The notes beneath the pieces are model-generated. The model was not told the origin of the DNA, did not search any database, and saw only the letters and a program-made list of their open reading frames with translations. A stretch of DNA of 64,000 bases, taken from an uncultured Clostridia bacterium. GTDB lineage: Bacteria > Bacillota > Clostridia > Christensenellales > UBA1242. Shown piece after piece: positions 17,808-26,704 of the stretch (within the stretch, counting starts at the first letter, position 1; the number at the start of each line of letters is the position of its first letter). The position numbers and the translations under genes were made by a program. Where the stretch lies: NCBI GenBank assembly GCA_905235475.1, contig CAJOLU010000003.1, forward strand, positions 40,821 to 104,820, in the 5' to 3' direction.

Positions 17808-18554
17808 CTAAATTTGTGAGAAATTCACAAGTTCAAGTTCATCAAAAACGCCATCTTCAAAGGCTTTTTTTAATGATTTAAGTTCAAGTTCACGCCCCAA
17901 ATAGTTGGTTTGAGAGATTGTGAACTCATCAATATATCCGGGCAGTGTCATAAGTTCGCAAGTGCCTTTTTTTGTTTTTAAAAATTGTGTTATTTGCTCT
18001 AATTTTTGTTCTGTTGGTCCACTATAACTTTCGTGAAAATCACTTAAAAACATATCAGTTGTTTTAATGCCCATATCAAGTGCCATTTGTTTTGTTTTTT
18101 CCGTCATTGAACGAACGGGAAGAGAAAACTCTTTGGCAAGTTCGAGATATGCTTGCATAACCTCTTGAGATGAGTAGAAATAGTGATGATAATCTAGATG
18201 GGTTGGAGTTATTCCAAAAGAATAAAATTTTTCAATTTGTGCTTTTAGTTCTTTTTTCACATCTTCATATGTGGCATAAAAAGGCATTGAGCACATATAG
18301 TGGAAACTGCCATCACTTTCCACAAGATGTGGAACTTCTTCTTGCTTGCAAACAGGCTTTCCATAAGTTAGATTTAAGTGAATGCCAACATTTTTAAAGT
18401 TGTTTTGCTTAATCATTTTAACGGCTTCATCTGTGTGTTGTGCGTTAACAAACAAACTGGCACTTGTGATAAAACCTTGTTTAAGCCCCTCGCATATTCC
18501 TTTGTTTATGCTTTGAGATAGCCCAAAATCTTCTGCATTTATGATTAATTTCAT
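17808..18554 (-). CDS. YdjC/ChbG-type carbohydrate deacetylase
   Basis: 248 residues, complete. The family removes N-acetyl groups from oligosaccharides such as chitooligosaccharides with a divalent metal. The N-terminus NAEDFGLS carries the metal-binding Asp, GIHLNLTYGKPV the first His, and THLDYHHYF the second His cluster; all are present. Start has an AGGAG site. No sugar transporter or glycosidase lies nearby, so the substrate is open. Confidence 0.88.
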   Translation of the reverse strand: MKLIINAEDFGLSQSINKGICEGLKQGFITSASLFVNAQHTDEAVKMIKQNNFKNVGIHLNLTYGKPVCKQEEVPHLVESDGSFHYMCSMPFYATYEDVKKELKAQIEKFYSFGITPTHLDYHHYFYSSQEVMQAYLELAKEFSLPVRSMTEKTKQMALDMGIKTTDMFLSDFHESYSGPTEQKLEQITQFLKTKKGTCELMTLPGYIDEFTISQTNYLGRELELKSLKKAFEDGVFDELELVNFSQI

Positions 18555-18582
18555 AATTTACTCCTATTTTTATATATGAAAA

Positions 18583-18619
18583 GAAAAAAGTTGCTTCACA
18601 TTGTTTGGGCAACTTTTTT
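18583..18619 (-). terminator. Terminator of rpsT
   Basis: Minus strand AAAAAAGTTGC / GCAACTTTTTT stem followed by a T-run, just after the rpsT stop. Confidence 0.85.
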
Positions 18620-18621
18620 AA

Positions 18622-18900
18622 TTATTTTGCACTATTTTTTTGTGCATCACTAAGAAGTTTAGCCAATTTTGACTTTTTAGAACTTGCTGTGTTTTGATGA
18701 TAAACATGGTCAAGTCTTGCTCTGTCAATCAAACTGAAAATTTCATTAAGTTTTGTTGCAGCGCTTTCAAAATCACCTTTTGTTATTAGTTCTTTGTATT
18801 TACGAACTTCAGTGGCAATACGGCTCTTCTTTGATTTATTGTTTTGGTGAGCGATTTCGTTTGTAACGATTCTCTTTTTCTGTGATTTGATGTTTGCCAA
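18622..18900 (-). CDS. rpsT: Ribosomal protein S20 (bS20), TTG start
   Basis: 92 residues. The start is TTG at 18900 (encoding the usual M-A-N-I-K-S beginning), placed 8 nt after AAGGAG; no ATG fits. NIKSQKKRIVTNEIAHQNN and the Lys/Arg-rich helices match S20, which binds 16S rRNA. The low-efficiency TTG start is a known feature of rpsT in E. coli, where it is linked to autoregulation. Confidence 0.93.
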   Translation of the reverse strand: MANIKSQKKRIVTNEIAHQNNKSKKSRIATEVRKYKELITKGDFESAATKLNEIFSLIDRARLDHVYHQNTASSKKSKLAKLLSDAQKNSAK

Positions 18901-18932
18901 TTTATTTCTCTCCTTCGTCAAATTATGTGTAA

Positions 18933-18961
18933 ATTGTATCATAAAATTTTAAGTAAATCAA
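18933..18961 (-). promoter_or_regulatory. Promoter of rpsT
   Basis: Minus strand TTGATT (18961-18956), 17-nt spacer, TACAAT (18938-18933). It is back to back with the gpr start region. Confidence 0.8.
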
Positions 18962-18997
18962 GAGATATTTAACACTTTTTTGGAAATAATTTATTTT

Positions 18998-19825
18998 ATG
19001 AACAGCAAAACCCCTTATTCTCTTATGATTGACGAGCAAATTGAACCATTTTGCCAAGAAATTCCCACTAAAAATGTGCAAAAATTGCCATACGATACAA
19101 TAAAATATGAAATACACATAAAAAAGCAAGATGAACAAAAATATGGCATAAAACAAGGGAAATATGTGTGCATTCAAACCTCTAAAACGTTTGTTTATCT
19201 AAACAAGGCAAAAGACTTTGTTGCAAACGAACTTTCAAAAGTTTTGAACAAGTTCTTAAAACAGGCAAAGTTCACTCAAAATCAAATTGTTTTGGTGGCT
19301 GGAATGGGGAATGGTGATGTTGCTTGTGATAGCCTTGGCAATTTGGTTACATCACGCCTTTTGGCAACTGAATATTTGCCAGAAGAACTAAAAAAAGAAT
19401 TGGGGAATTTGTGCTTTGTTAATTGTGGTGTTGGTGGAAAAACTGGCATAAGTTCTTTTGATGTTTTAATGGGTGTGAAAGAAAAAGTTAAACCAAACAT
19501 AATTATTATGGTTGACTCACTCTTAACAACAGATGTTAAAAAAATTGGAACTTGTTTTCAAGTTTTTGGCAATTCGCTTATTCCTGGGGGCGGGGTTGGA
19601 AATTCTCAAGAGGGCTTTAATAAATTGAACCTAGATGGAAATGTTATTTCAGTTGGCGTTCCACTCTTAATTCAAGCAAAAAGTTTGGGGAAAGTGAAAA
19701 AAGGCATTGAAGAAATGTTTTTCACACCCAAGGAAGTTGATTTCTATGCAAGAAGATGCTCGCAAATAATTGCAGATGCCATTAACCAAAGTGTTCACAA
19801 AAGTGGTTACAAAAAGTTTTTTTAA
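18998..19825 (+). CDS. gpr: Germination protease (spore GPR endopeptidase)
   Basis: 275 residues. GPR degrades small acid-soluble spore proteins at germination; it is an A25-family enzyme made as a zymogen in the forespore. Recognisable are VLVAGMGNGDVACDSLG, the TGISSFDVLMGVKEKVKPN segment and the DSLLTTDV...IPGGGVGNSQEG block, with VISVGVPLL. The ATG at 18998 is preferred to an upstream TTG at 18980; no Shine-Dalgarno is seen, and AATAAT (18985-18990) lies 7 nt before the ATG, so the mRNA may be leaderless. murI follows 17 nt later. Confidence 0.85.
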   Translation: MNSKTPYSLMIDEQIEPFCQEIPTKNVQKLPYDTIKYEIHIKKQDEQKYGIKQGKYVCIQTSKTFVYLNKAKDFVANELSKVLNKFLKQAKFTQNQIVLVAGMGNGDVACDSLGNLVTSRLLATEYLPEELKKELGNLCFVNCGVGGKTGISSFDVLMGVKEKVKPNIIIMVDSLLTTDVKKIGTCFQVFGNSLIPGGGVGNSQEGFNKLNLDGNVISVGVPLLIQAKSLGKVKKGIEEMFFTPKEVDFYARRCSQIIADAINQSVHKSGYKKFF

Positions 19826-19842
19826 AACATAGAATAATTTGT

Positions 19843-20586
19843 ATGAGAAATTTTCCAATAATGGTGTTTGATAGCGGAATTGGTGGGCTGGGCACTCTTT
19901 GCGAAATTGAAAAGAGTTTGCCAAATGAAGAGTTTGTGTTTGTTGCAGATTTTCAAAACTCGCCATATGGAAACAAAACAAAAAAGCAAATTAAAGATTG
20001 TGTTTTAACTGTTTTGAAAAAATATGTGAAAAAGTTTGAACCAAAATGCTTGGTTGTTGCTTGCAACACAGCAACGGCTGTGTGTATTGATGAAATTAGA
20101 AAAACTTTTGATGGAGTTTTTTGTGTTGGGTGCGAACCAGCGGTTAAAGTTGCACAAAAAGAAGGAAAAACACGGATTTTGGTTCTTTGCACAAAGGCAA
20201 CAAGAAAGTATAGTGCCTATCTAAAAAAGCAAAAAAATATTGTTGTTTTTTGTCCGCAAAAACTTGCAACGCTTATTGATAACAATTTTTTATGCGAAGA
20301 AACAATAATAGTTTATTTAAACAAATGCCTGAAAAAGTTTTACAAAAAGTTTGATGCCGTTATTTTGGGGTGCACTCATTATGTTCTGTTTAAAAAAGAA
20401 ATTGAAAAAATTGTTGGTTGCAAAACTTATGAGGGCAATAGTGGTATTTCAAAACACATAAGCAAAAATGTTGCACATTCAAAAACAAAAGGGAAAGTTC
20501 ATCTCATAAGCACAACAACAAAAAAGGAGCAATTCTTAATTGATTGCCACCAAAAAATAAAAGGAGAAAAAATATGTGTGGAATAA
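19843..20586 (+). CDS. murI: Glutamate racemase
   Basis: 247 residues. It makes D-glutamate for peptidoglycan. Catalytic features are intact: VFDSGIGGL with the conserved Asp-Ser, VACNTATA with the first catalytic Cys, and ILGCTHY with the second. SPYGNKT is the substrate loop. The start lacks a Shine-Dalgarno site; TAGAAT (19830-19835) is 7 nt upstream, so translation may be from a leaderless mRNA or by readthrough from gpr. The 3' end overlaps glmS by 13 nt, tying two wall-precursor genes together. Confidence 0.92.
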   Translation: MRNFPIMVFDSGIGGLGTLCEIEKSLPNEEFVFVADFQNSPYGNKTKKQIKDCVLTVLKKYVKKFEPKCLVVACNTATAVCIDEIRKTFDGVFCVGCEPAVKVAQKEGKTRILVLCTKATRKYSAYLKKQKNIVVFCPQKLATLIDNNFLCEETIIVYLNKCLKKFYKKFDAVILGCTHYVLFKKEIEKIVGCKTYEGNSGISKHISKNVAHSKTKGKVHLISTTTKKEQFLIDCHQKIKGEKICVE

Positions 20587-22364
20587 CTGCATATGTTGGA
20601 GATGATATGGCTGTGCCAAGAGTTTTGGCTTCCCTTAAAAAATTGGAATATCGTGGGTATGATTCCTCTGGCATAGCTTTTTTTGAAAATGAAAAATTAA
20701 ATGTGGTGAAATCTGTTGGAACAATTGATAGGTTAGAAGAAAGAATTTGCCCTCGTGAAAAACAATCTCATATTGCAATAGGGCACACAAGGTGGGCAAC
20801 TCACGGAAAAGCAAATGAGGCAAATGCTCATCCACATTTAAGCCAAAACAAAAGTGTTTGCGTGATACATAATGGAATTATTGAAAATTATTTAAGTTTT
20901 AAAAGCAAACTAACAAACATAAACTTTTATTCTCAAACCGACACAGAGGTTTTTGCAAATATGCTTGATGTGTGTTTAAATCAAGATTTTTCCACTCAAA
21001 ATGTGTTAAAAAACTTGAATGAGTTAACAAAACAAATAAAGGGTTCATATGCGTTTGCAATTTTGCTTTCTTCTTGCAAAAATAAAATATATTTTGCAAA
21101 ACAAAAAAGCCCGCTTATTTTGGGAATTGGTAAAAACTTTTCAATGCTTTGCAGTGACGAAAGTGCCTTGTGTGAAAAAACAGAAAAAGTGATTTATTTG
21201 CAAGATGGAGATTATGGCTTTATCGACAAAAGTCAAGCACAAATTTTTCACAGCGGAAAAGAAACAAAAAGAAAACAATTTGCCTTTAATTTTAGTGCGA
21301 ATTGTGTGAGCAAATGTGGCTGTGAATTTTTTATGGAAAAAGAAATCAAAGAGGGAACACAATCTGTTTTGGCAACTCTTGAAAATTTGCAAAGTATTAA
21401 CACAAGGCGTTTGGAACGAGAGATGAAAAATTCAAAAAAAATCTTTGTGGTTGGGTGCGGAACGGCGTTGCATGCTGGCGAAGTTTTTAAAAGCGTTTTG
21501 GAAAAAGAATGTGGGCTTGATGTTATTTTGGATTACGCCAGCGAATTTCGTTACAAAAAACCAAACATAGGAAAAGACAGTTTGTGCATATTTATTAGCC
21601 AAAGCGGCGAAACTGCCGACACACTTGCTTCTGCCTCTTTTGCGAAAAAGAAAGGAGCAAAATGTCTTGCAATCACAAATGTGCAAACAAGCAGAATTAC
21701 AAAAATTTGCCCATATGTTTTAAAGACGCAAGCAGGTGTTGAAGTTGCTGTTGCATCAACAAAAGCATTTATGGCACAACTTGCCGCACTTTATTATCTT
21801 GTTTTGTTATTTGCAAAAATTTATAATAAAAAAATCACTTTTTCGTTAAAAAACATATTAAATTTGTGTAAAAATGGAAATAATGATGAAAATTTTGAGC
21901 AAATTGCAAAAATTGCACAACTAATCAAAGATGAAAAAAGTTTGTTTTTTGTGGGGAGAGGGTTAGATTATTTTATGGCAAAAGAGGGGGCATTAAAACT
22001 TAAAGAAGTATCTTACATACATTGTGAGGCGTTCGCTGGTGGGGAACTAAAACACGGCAGTTTGTCGCTTATTGATGAAAACACTTTTGTTGTTTGTTTG
22101 CTAACTCAAAAAGAGTTAATAAACAAGATGCACGCAAACATTATTGAGATGCAATCAAGGGGAGCAAAGGTTATTTTGATATCTCCATTTTGCGAACTCA
22201 AAGATAAAGTTTTTATGTTTGTTGAAATAAGGCAAGCAAAATCTAGTTTAATGCCTTTTGTTGTGAGCCGTCCACTTCAAGAACTTGCTTTTTTGTGTGC
22301 AAAAGAAAAAGGGTTAAATCCAGATATGCCAAGAAATTTGGCAAAGAGCGTGACTGTTGAATAA
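20574..22364 (+). CDS. glmS: Glutamine-fructose-6-phosphate aminotransferase (isomerising)
   Basis: 596 residues from the ATG at 20574 (AAAGGAG site) so that the nucleophile Cys follows Met (MCGITAYVG). It converts fructose-6-P and glutamine to glucosamine-6-P, the first step to UDP-GlcNAc. The glutaminase domain has GHTRWATHG, HPH and HNGIIENY. Two SIS domains follow, with CGTALHAGE, SQSGETADT and the C-terminal PLQELAF..A..KGLNPD.PRNLAKSVTVE. The GlmS ribozyme is not present upstream; the start lies inside murI. Confidence 0.96.
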   Translation: MCGITAYVGDDMAVPRVLASLKKLEYRGYDSSGIAFFENEKLNVVKSVGTIDRLEERICPREKQSHIAIGHTRWATHGKANEANAHPHLSQNKSVCVIHNGIIENYLSFKSKLTNINFYSQTDTEVFANMLDVCLNQDFSTQNVLKNLNELTKQIKGSYAFAILLSSCKNKIYFAKQKSPLILGIGKNFSMLCSDESALCEKTEKVIYLQDGDYGFIDKSQAQIFHSGKETKRKQFAFNFSANCVSKCGCEFFMEKEIKEGTQSVLATLENLQSINTRRLEREMKNSKKIFVVGCGTALHAGEVFKSVLEKECGLDVILDYASEFRYKKPNIGKDSLCIFISQSGETADTLASASFAKKKGAKCLAITNVQTSRITKICPYVLKTQAGVEVAVASTKAFMAQLAALYYLVLLFAKIYNKKITFSLKNILNLCKNGNNDENFEQIAKIAQLIKDEKSLFFVGRGLDYFMAKEGALKLKEVSYIHCEAFAGGELKHGSLSLIDENTFVVCLLTQKELINKMHANIIEMQSRGAKVILISPFCELKDKVFMFVEIRQAKSSLMPFVVSRPLQELAFLCAKEKGLNPDMPRNLAKSVTVE

Positions 22365-22383
22365 ATTTTGTTTTTATTCACAA

Positions 22384-22413
22384 AAAAAGAAAGTGTAAAC
22401 CACTTTCTTTTTG
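22384..22413 (+). terminator. Terminator of murI-glmS
   Basis: AAAGAAAGTG / CACTTTCTTT stem, TAAAC loop, T-rich tail. Confidence 0.85.
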
Positions 22414-22447
22414 TTTTATGTTACATTATATTTTTAAATAAAAAAAA

Positions 22448-22716
22448 GACTGTGCGGTCATTTCGAAAAACCTTAACAGAGCAGTAATCTTTTTAAAAGC
22501 TCCCAAGAGGCTACCTTATGGCACATCACAAACAACCTCTTAATGCTGCTGCCTTCCGGCTCTGACATGGTTCAAAGCGCGTGATTGCACAAGACCTTTT
22601 GCTCAACACCCTTAAAAAGCACTTACGCTATTAAAAATTCCCCTAGATGACTGGTCAGCCCCGCTGTAGTGGATTGCGAGTAACAGGGCACCACTAGCTC
22701 CCCGCTTAGCACAGTC
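22448..22716 (-). ncRNA. ffs: Large signal recognition particle RNA (scRNA)
   Basis: About 269 nt on the minus strand. The 5' end GACTGTGC (22716-22709 side) pairs with the 3' end GCACAGTC (22455-22448), closing the long rod. The apical domain IV contains the Ffh-binding AGCCGGAAGGCAGCAGC, and the Alu-type 5' domain carries GGGGAGCTAGTGGTGCCC. This is the ~270-nt Bacillus/Clostridium class rather than the short 4.5S type. A T-run immediately follows the 3' end on the minus strand, acting as terminator. It fills the 490-nt gap between glmS and the CBS gene. Confidence 0.92.
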
Positions 22717-22723
22717 TAAAGTT

Positions 22724-22752
22724 ATTATAGCACCTTTAATTGATTTTTGCAA
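22724..22752 (-). promoter_or_regulatory. ffs: Promoter of the SRP RNA gene
   Basis: Minus strand TTGCAA (22752-22747), 17-nt spacer, TATAAT (22729-22724), 7 nt before the predicted RNA 5' end. Confidence 0.88.
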
Positions 22753-22852
22753 CAAAAAAGCTTTAAAAAATGCTTTAATTTATAATTTTGTTGTTTTTTA
22801 ATTGTTTTTTTTGTTATATTATGTTATTCTTTTATGAGATGAGGTGTGATAA

Positions 22853-23587
22853 ATGATAGTAGATACAAGTAAAACAAATGCACAACGCTTTATTTTGGCA
22901 TATAACACAATAGATCAAGCATTAAGATCAATATATAACTACAAAAGGAGCATGACTTTTTCTGATATGATTAGAAGAACAGTTCCAATTAATAGTGTGA
23001 TAAGAAAATATGAAGATAAACTCATTGACTACGCAAGGCTTAGAAATTCAATTATTCACAACTCAAATGATGAGTTTGTGATTGCAGAACCTCACACAGA
23101 TGTTGTTCTTTTGATGGAAAAAATTGCAGAAATGATAACAAAACCACCAAAGGTTATTGATATTGTTGCAAAAAAACCAGTTTTAACAATTGAAGCAGAT
23201 GTTTCAGTTAAAGACGTTATTAGCATCATTGCAAAATCTGGATTTAAAACTTTGCCAGTTTATGAAAATGGGAAAGTTTTGGGTCTTGCCACACCAAACA
23301 GAATTGTGGATTGGATGGGTTCAAAAATAGAGTCAGAGGAAAACATTGAAGGCATTTTGAATGACCATCAAATTTCTCAAACCTTAAAAGAAAGTGACCT
23401 AAATTCAAGGTTTACAATTTGCTCAGAGAATTTAACAATTCAAGAGGCATTGGACCTATTTTATAAGAATAGACTATTATCAGCTGTAGTTATAACTAAA
23501 ACTGGAAGTAGTTATGAAAAGATTTTGGGTTTAATCACAATTAGTGACATTATGGACTTAAACAAAGTTTTAGACGATTATGAATAA
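22853..23587 (+). CDS. CBS-pair protein with an N-terminal HEPN-like helical domain
   Basis: 244 residues with a GAGGTG site. Residues 1-95 are all-helical and contain RLRNSIIHN (about 63-71), which fits the R-N-x3-H motif of HEPN domains; many HEPN proteins are RNases, while others only bind nucleotides. Residues about 108-160 and 180-240 are two CBS domains (VSVKDVISIIAKSGFKTLPVY, then LTIQEALDLFYKNRLLSAVV and GLITISDIMDL), which usually sense adenine nucleotides. The gene lies 20 nt upstream of ileS on the same strand and may be co-transcribed. CBS call firm, HEPN call tentative. Confidence 0.7.
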   Translation: MIVDTSKTNAQRFILAYNTIDQALRSIYNYKRSMTFSDMIRRTVPINSVIRKYEDKLIDYARLRNSIIHNSNDEFVIAEPHTDVVLLMEKIAEMITKPPKVIDIVAKKPVLTIEADVSVKDVISIIAKSGFKTLPVYENGKVLGLATPNRIVDWMGSKIESEENIEGILNDHQISQTLKESDLNSRFTICSENLTIQEALDLFYKNRLLSAVVITKTGSSYEKILGLITISDIMDLNKVLDDYE

Positions 23588-23607
23588 TTTTATGGAGATG
23601 GACAAAA

Positions 23608-26600
23608 ATGTATAACAAGGTAGATAGCAAATTAGATTTACCAAAACTAGACAAAGAAGTTTTGGATTTTTGGGATAAAGATAACACATTTAAAAAGAGT
23701 GTGGAACAAAGGAAAGGCCAAAAGCCTTTTGTTTTCTTTGATGGTCCACCAGGAGTTAATGGGCTTCCTCACATTGGTCACTGCATTAATAGGGTGTTTA
23801 AAGATTTGGTTTTGCGATACAAAACTATGAAGGGCTTTTATGTGGAAAGACAAGCGGGTTGGGATACGCACGGACTTCCTGTTGAATTAAAGGCAGAACA
23901 AGACCTTGGAATCAAGAACAAACAAGAACTAGAAAAGTTTGGAATGGAAAACTTTATTAACAAATGTAAGGAAGTTATGACAACTTATGAAAAAGTTTGG
24001 GTTGACACTTCAAAACTTATTGGTTTTTGGATTGATATGGATAAGCCGTATATGACTTGTGACCAATCATACATCGAAAGTGTTTGGTGGTCACTTAAAG
24101 AAATGTTTGACCGCGGACTTATTGTGAAAGGATATAGAGTTGCACCATATTGTGACCGTTGTGGAACAAGCCTTGCTGAACACGAAGTTGCACAAGGGCA
24201 CAAAGAAGTAACCGACAAAACACTTTATGTGAAGTTTAAGTCAAAAGATTTTGATGGGGCATATTATGTTGCTTGGACAACAACTCCTTGGACTTTGCCA
24301 TCAAATGTTGCTCTTTGTGTTAACAAAGATGCACAATATGACCTTGTTGAAGCAAATGGCGAAAAGTATATTTTGGCAAGTAGTTTGGTTAAAAATTTGT
24401 TTGAAGATTCAAAGGTTTTGCAAACATTTAAGGGTCAAGACTTAATTGGGAAAGAATATTTTCCACTTTATGATTTGCCTGAAAGTGTTTATGAAAATAA
24501 AAAATGTTTCTTCATAACTTCTGCTGATTATGTTACTCTCACCGATGGAACAGGAATTGTTCACATTGCACCAGCGTTTGGTGAAGAAGACTATAATGTT
24601 GGAAAAGATTTCAATCTTCCAGTTGTTAAAATGGTTGATGAGGCAGGAAAGTTTAAAGATGGAATTAAATATGCTGGAATGCACAGAAGAGAGGCCAACG
24701 AACAAATTATTGCAGACCTAAAAGAGGAAGGAAAAGCACTTAAAGTTCAAACAATCACTCACGTTTATCCACACTGTTGGAGATGTAAGAGCCCACTTAT
24801 GTATTATGCAAGAGAGGGTTGGTTCATCACGATGAGTGGATTTAGAAAAGAACTAACAAACAACAATAATGATGTTTGTTGGCACCCAGAAAACGCAAAA
24901 GAGGGCAGAATGGGTAAGTTCTTGGAAGATGCTCACGACTGGAACCTTTCTCGTGACCGTTTTTGGTCAACTCCTTTAAATATATGGGAATGTAAGAATT
25001 GTAACAAAACGATTGCGATTGGGAGCATTCAAGAGTTAAAAGAAAAGAGTGGAATTAAAGAAGATATTGAACTTCACAGACCATACATAGACAAAGTGAC
25101 AATCCCTTGTGAATGTGGTTCTGTTATGAAAAGAGTTCCTCAAGTTATTGATGTTTGGTATGAAAGTGGGGCAATGCCTTTTGCATCTCTTCACTATCCT
25201 TTTGAAAATCAAGAAAAGTTTAAAGAAAGAGCAGTTGCAGACTTTATTGTGGAAGGGCAAGATCAAACTCGTGGTTGGTTCTATTCTTTGCAGGCAATTT
25301 CAACAGTTTTGTTTGATAGAACGCCATATAAACACTGTGTTATGACTGGTGTTGCGTTAGATAAAAACGGAATAAAAATGAGCAAGAGCCTCGGCAATGT
25401 TGTTGATGCTGTTGATGTTTGCCAAAAATATGGAGCAGATGCGTTTAGGTGGTTCTTTGCTTCAAACGCATTTCCATGGCAAAGTGCATCATTTGATGAA
25501 ACAAACCTTCAAGAAGTTCAAAGAAAGATTATTGGAACTCTTTGGAACACATATTCATTCTATGTTTTGTATGCAAACATTGATGATTTTGAGGGCGGAA
25601 GCATAGACCTTAAAACTCAAAAACTAACTGTTATGGATAAGTGGATTTTGAGTGAATATAACAGTTTGGTTGAATCTGTAACCAAAAATATGGACGATTT
25701 CAACTGGACTCAAGCAACAAGAGATATTGAAATATTTGTGGATAAATTGTCAAACTGGTATGTAAGGCGTTGTCGTGAAAGATTTTGGGTTGATGGAAAT
25801 GTTCAAGACAAGTTTGTTGCCTTTGAAACACTTTATGAAGTTTTGATTGGAGTTGTTAAGCTTGTTGCACCAGTTATGCCATTTTTGGCTGAAAACATCT
25901 ACCAAAACCTAACACACGGCAAAAACAGTGTTCATCTAGAAGACTATCCAGTTTGCGACCAAAGTTTTATTAACAAAGAACTAGAAGAGCAAATGCAAGA
26001 AATTATTAAGATTGTTGACTTGGCAAGAACTGTTAGAGCAACAACAAATCTAAAAACCAGACAACCACTTCCAAAAATGCTTGTTCACACTTCGGCCAAC
26101 ATTGCTCTGACGGATGAAGAAATAAAAATTATTGCAGATGATATTAATGTTAAAGAAGTGTTGTTTATTGAAAACCCAGAAGAATATCTGAACTTTGAGT
26201 TAAAACCACAACTAAAAACTTTGGGACCTCGTTATGGAAAAAGACTAAACGAAATTAGAGAATTTTTGGCATCTTGCGATTCTTCTTCTATTGTTCAAAA
26301 ACTTCAAAATGGAGAACTTGTTGATGTGGCAGAAGACATCACAATTGGCTTAGATGATGTTTTAATCTACACAAAGAGTAAAGACAAGTTCTGTGCCGAT
26401 TCAAGTTATGGAATAACAGTTGTGCTAGACACAACTTTAACAGAAGATCTTATTTGTGAAGGGCATATGCGTGAGATTATTTCAAAACTTCAAAATATGA
26501 GAAAAGACAGTGGGTTTGAAGTTGAAGATGAAATTGAAATCACTTATGATTGTGGAGAAGAACTTGAAAAAGTTATTCAAAAAACAAAGAGTGAAATTCA

Positions 26601-26703
26601 AAAAGTAACTCTTGCAAAAACAATGGAAAAAGCACAAAATGATGGAGAAGAAATTGACATCAACGGAATGAAAGCAACTTTCAAAATTAAAAAGGTGAAA
26701 TAA
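23608..26703 (+). CDS. ileS: Isoleucyl-tRNA synthetase, type 2-like
   Basis: 1031 residues. It charges tRNA-Ile and edits Val. The class I motifs are HIGH at residues 55-58 (GLPHIGHC) and KMSKS at 590-594. The WTTTPWTLPSN editing-domain block, GWDTHGLPVELKAEQDLGI and the C-terminal PRYGKRLNEIREFL follow the eukaryote-like (IleS2) subfamily, which tends to tolerate mupirocin, rather than the usual bacterial type. Cys-rich pairs (CDRCG; C-x2-C near 470 and C-x-C near 500) suggest zinc sites. There is no T-box leader upstream. A pseudouridine-synthase-fold gene follows directly. Confidence 0.93.
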   Translation: MYNKVDSKLDLPKLDKEVLDFWDKDNTFKKSVEQRKGQKPFVFFDGPPGVNGLPHIGHCINRVFKDLVLRYKTMKGFYVERQAGWDTHGLPVELKAEQDLGIKNKQELEKFGMENFINKCKEVMTTYEKVWVDTSKLIGFWIDMDKPYMTCDQSYIESVWWSLKEMFDRGLIVKGYRVAPYCDRCGTSLAEHEVAQGHKEVTDKTLYVKFKSKDFDGAYYVAWTTTPWTLPSNVALCVNKDAQYDLVEANGEKYILASSLVKNLFEDSKVLQTFKGQDLIGKEYFPLYDLPESVYENKKCFFITSADYVTLTDGTGIVHIAPAFGEEDYNVGKDFNLPVVKMVDEAGKFKDGIKYAGMHRREANEQIIADLKEEGKALKVQTITHVYPHCWRCKSPLMYYAREGWFITMSGFRKELTNNNNDVCWHPENAKEGRMGKFLEDAHDWNLSRDRFWSTPLNIWECKNCNKTIAIGSIQELKEKSGIKEDIELHRPYIDKVTIPCECGSVMKRVPQVIDVWYESGAMPFASLHYPFENQEKFKERAVADFIVEGQDQTRGWFYSLQAISTVLFDRTPYKHCVMTGVALDKNGIKMSKSLGNVVDAVDVCQKYGADAFRWFFASNAFPWQSASFDETNLQEVQRKIIGTLWNTYSFYVLYANIDDFEGGSIDLKTQKLTVMDKWILSEYNSLVESVTKNMDDFNWTQATRDIEIFVDKLSNWYVRRCRERFWVDGNVQDKFVAFETLYEVLIGVVKLVAPVMPFLAENIYQNLTHGKNSVHLEDYPVCDQSFINKELEEQMQEIIKIVDLARTVRATTNLKTRQPLPKMLVHTSANIALTDEEIKIIADDINVKEVLFIENPEEYLNFELKPQLKTLGPRYGKRLNEIREFLASCDSSSIVQKLQNGELVDVAEDITIGLDDVLIYTKSKDKFCADSSYGITVVLDTTLTEDLICEGHMREIISKLQNMRKDSGFEVEDEIEITYDCGEELEKVIQKTKSEIQKVTLAKTMEKAQNDGEEIDINGMKATFKIKKVK

Positions 26704-26704
26704 A

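Noticed and set aside
20544-20574. glmS ribozyme upstream of glmS
   Set aside because: The upstream DNA is murI coding sequence with no room for the ribozyme core.
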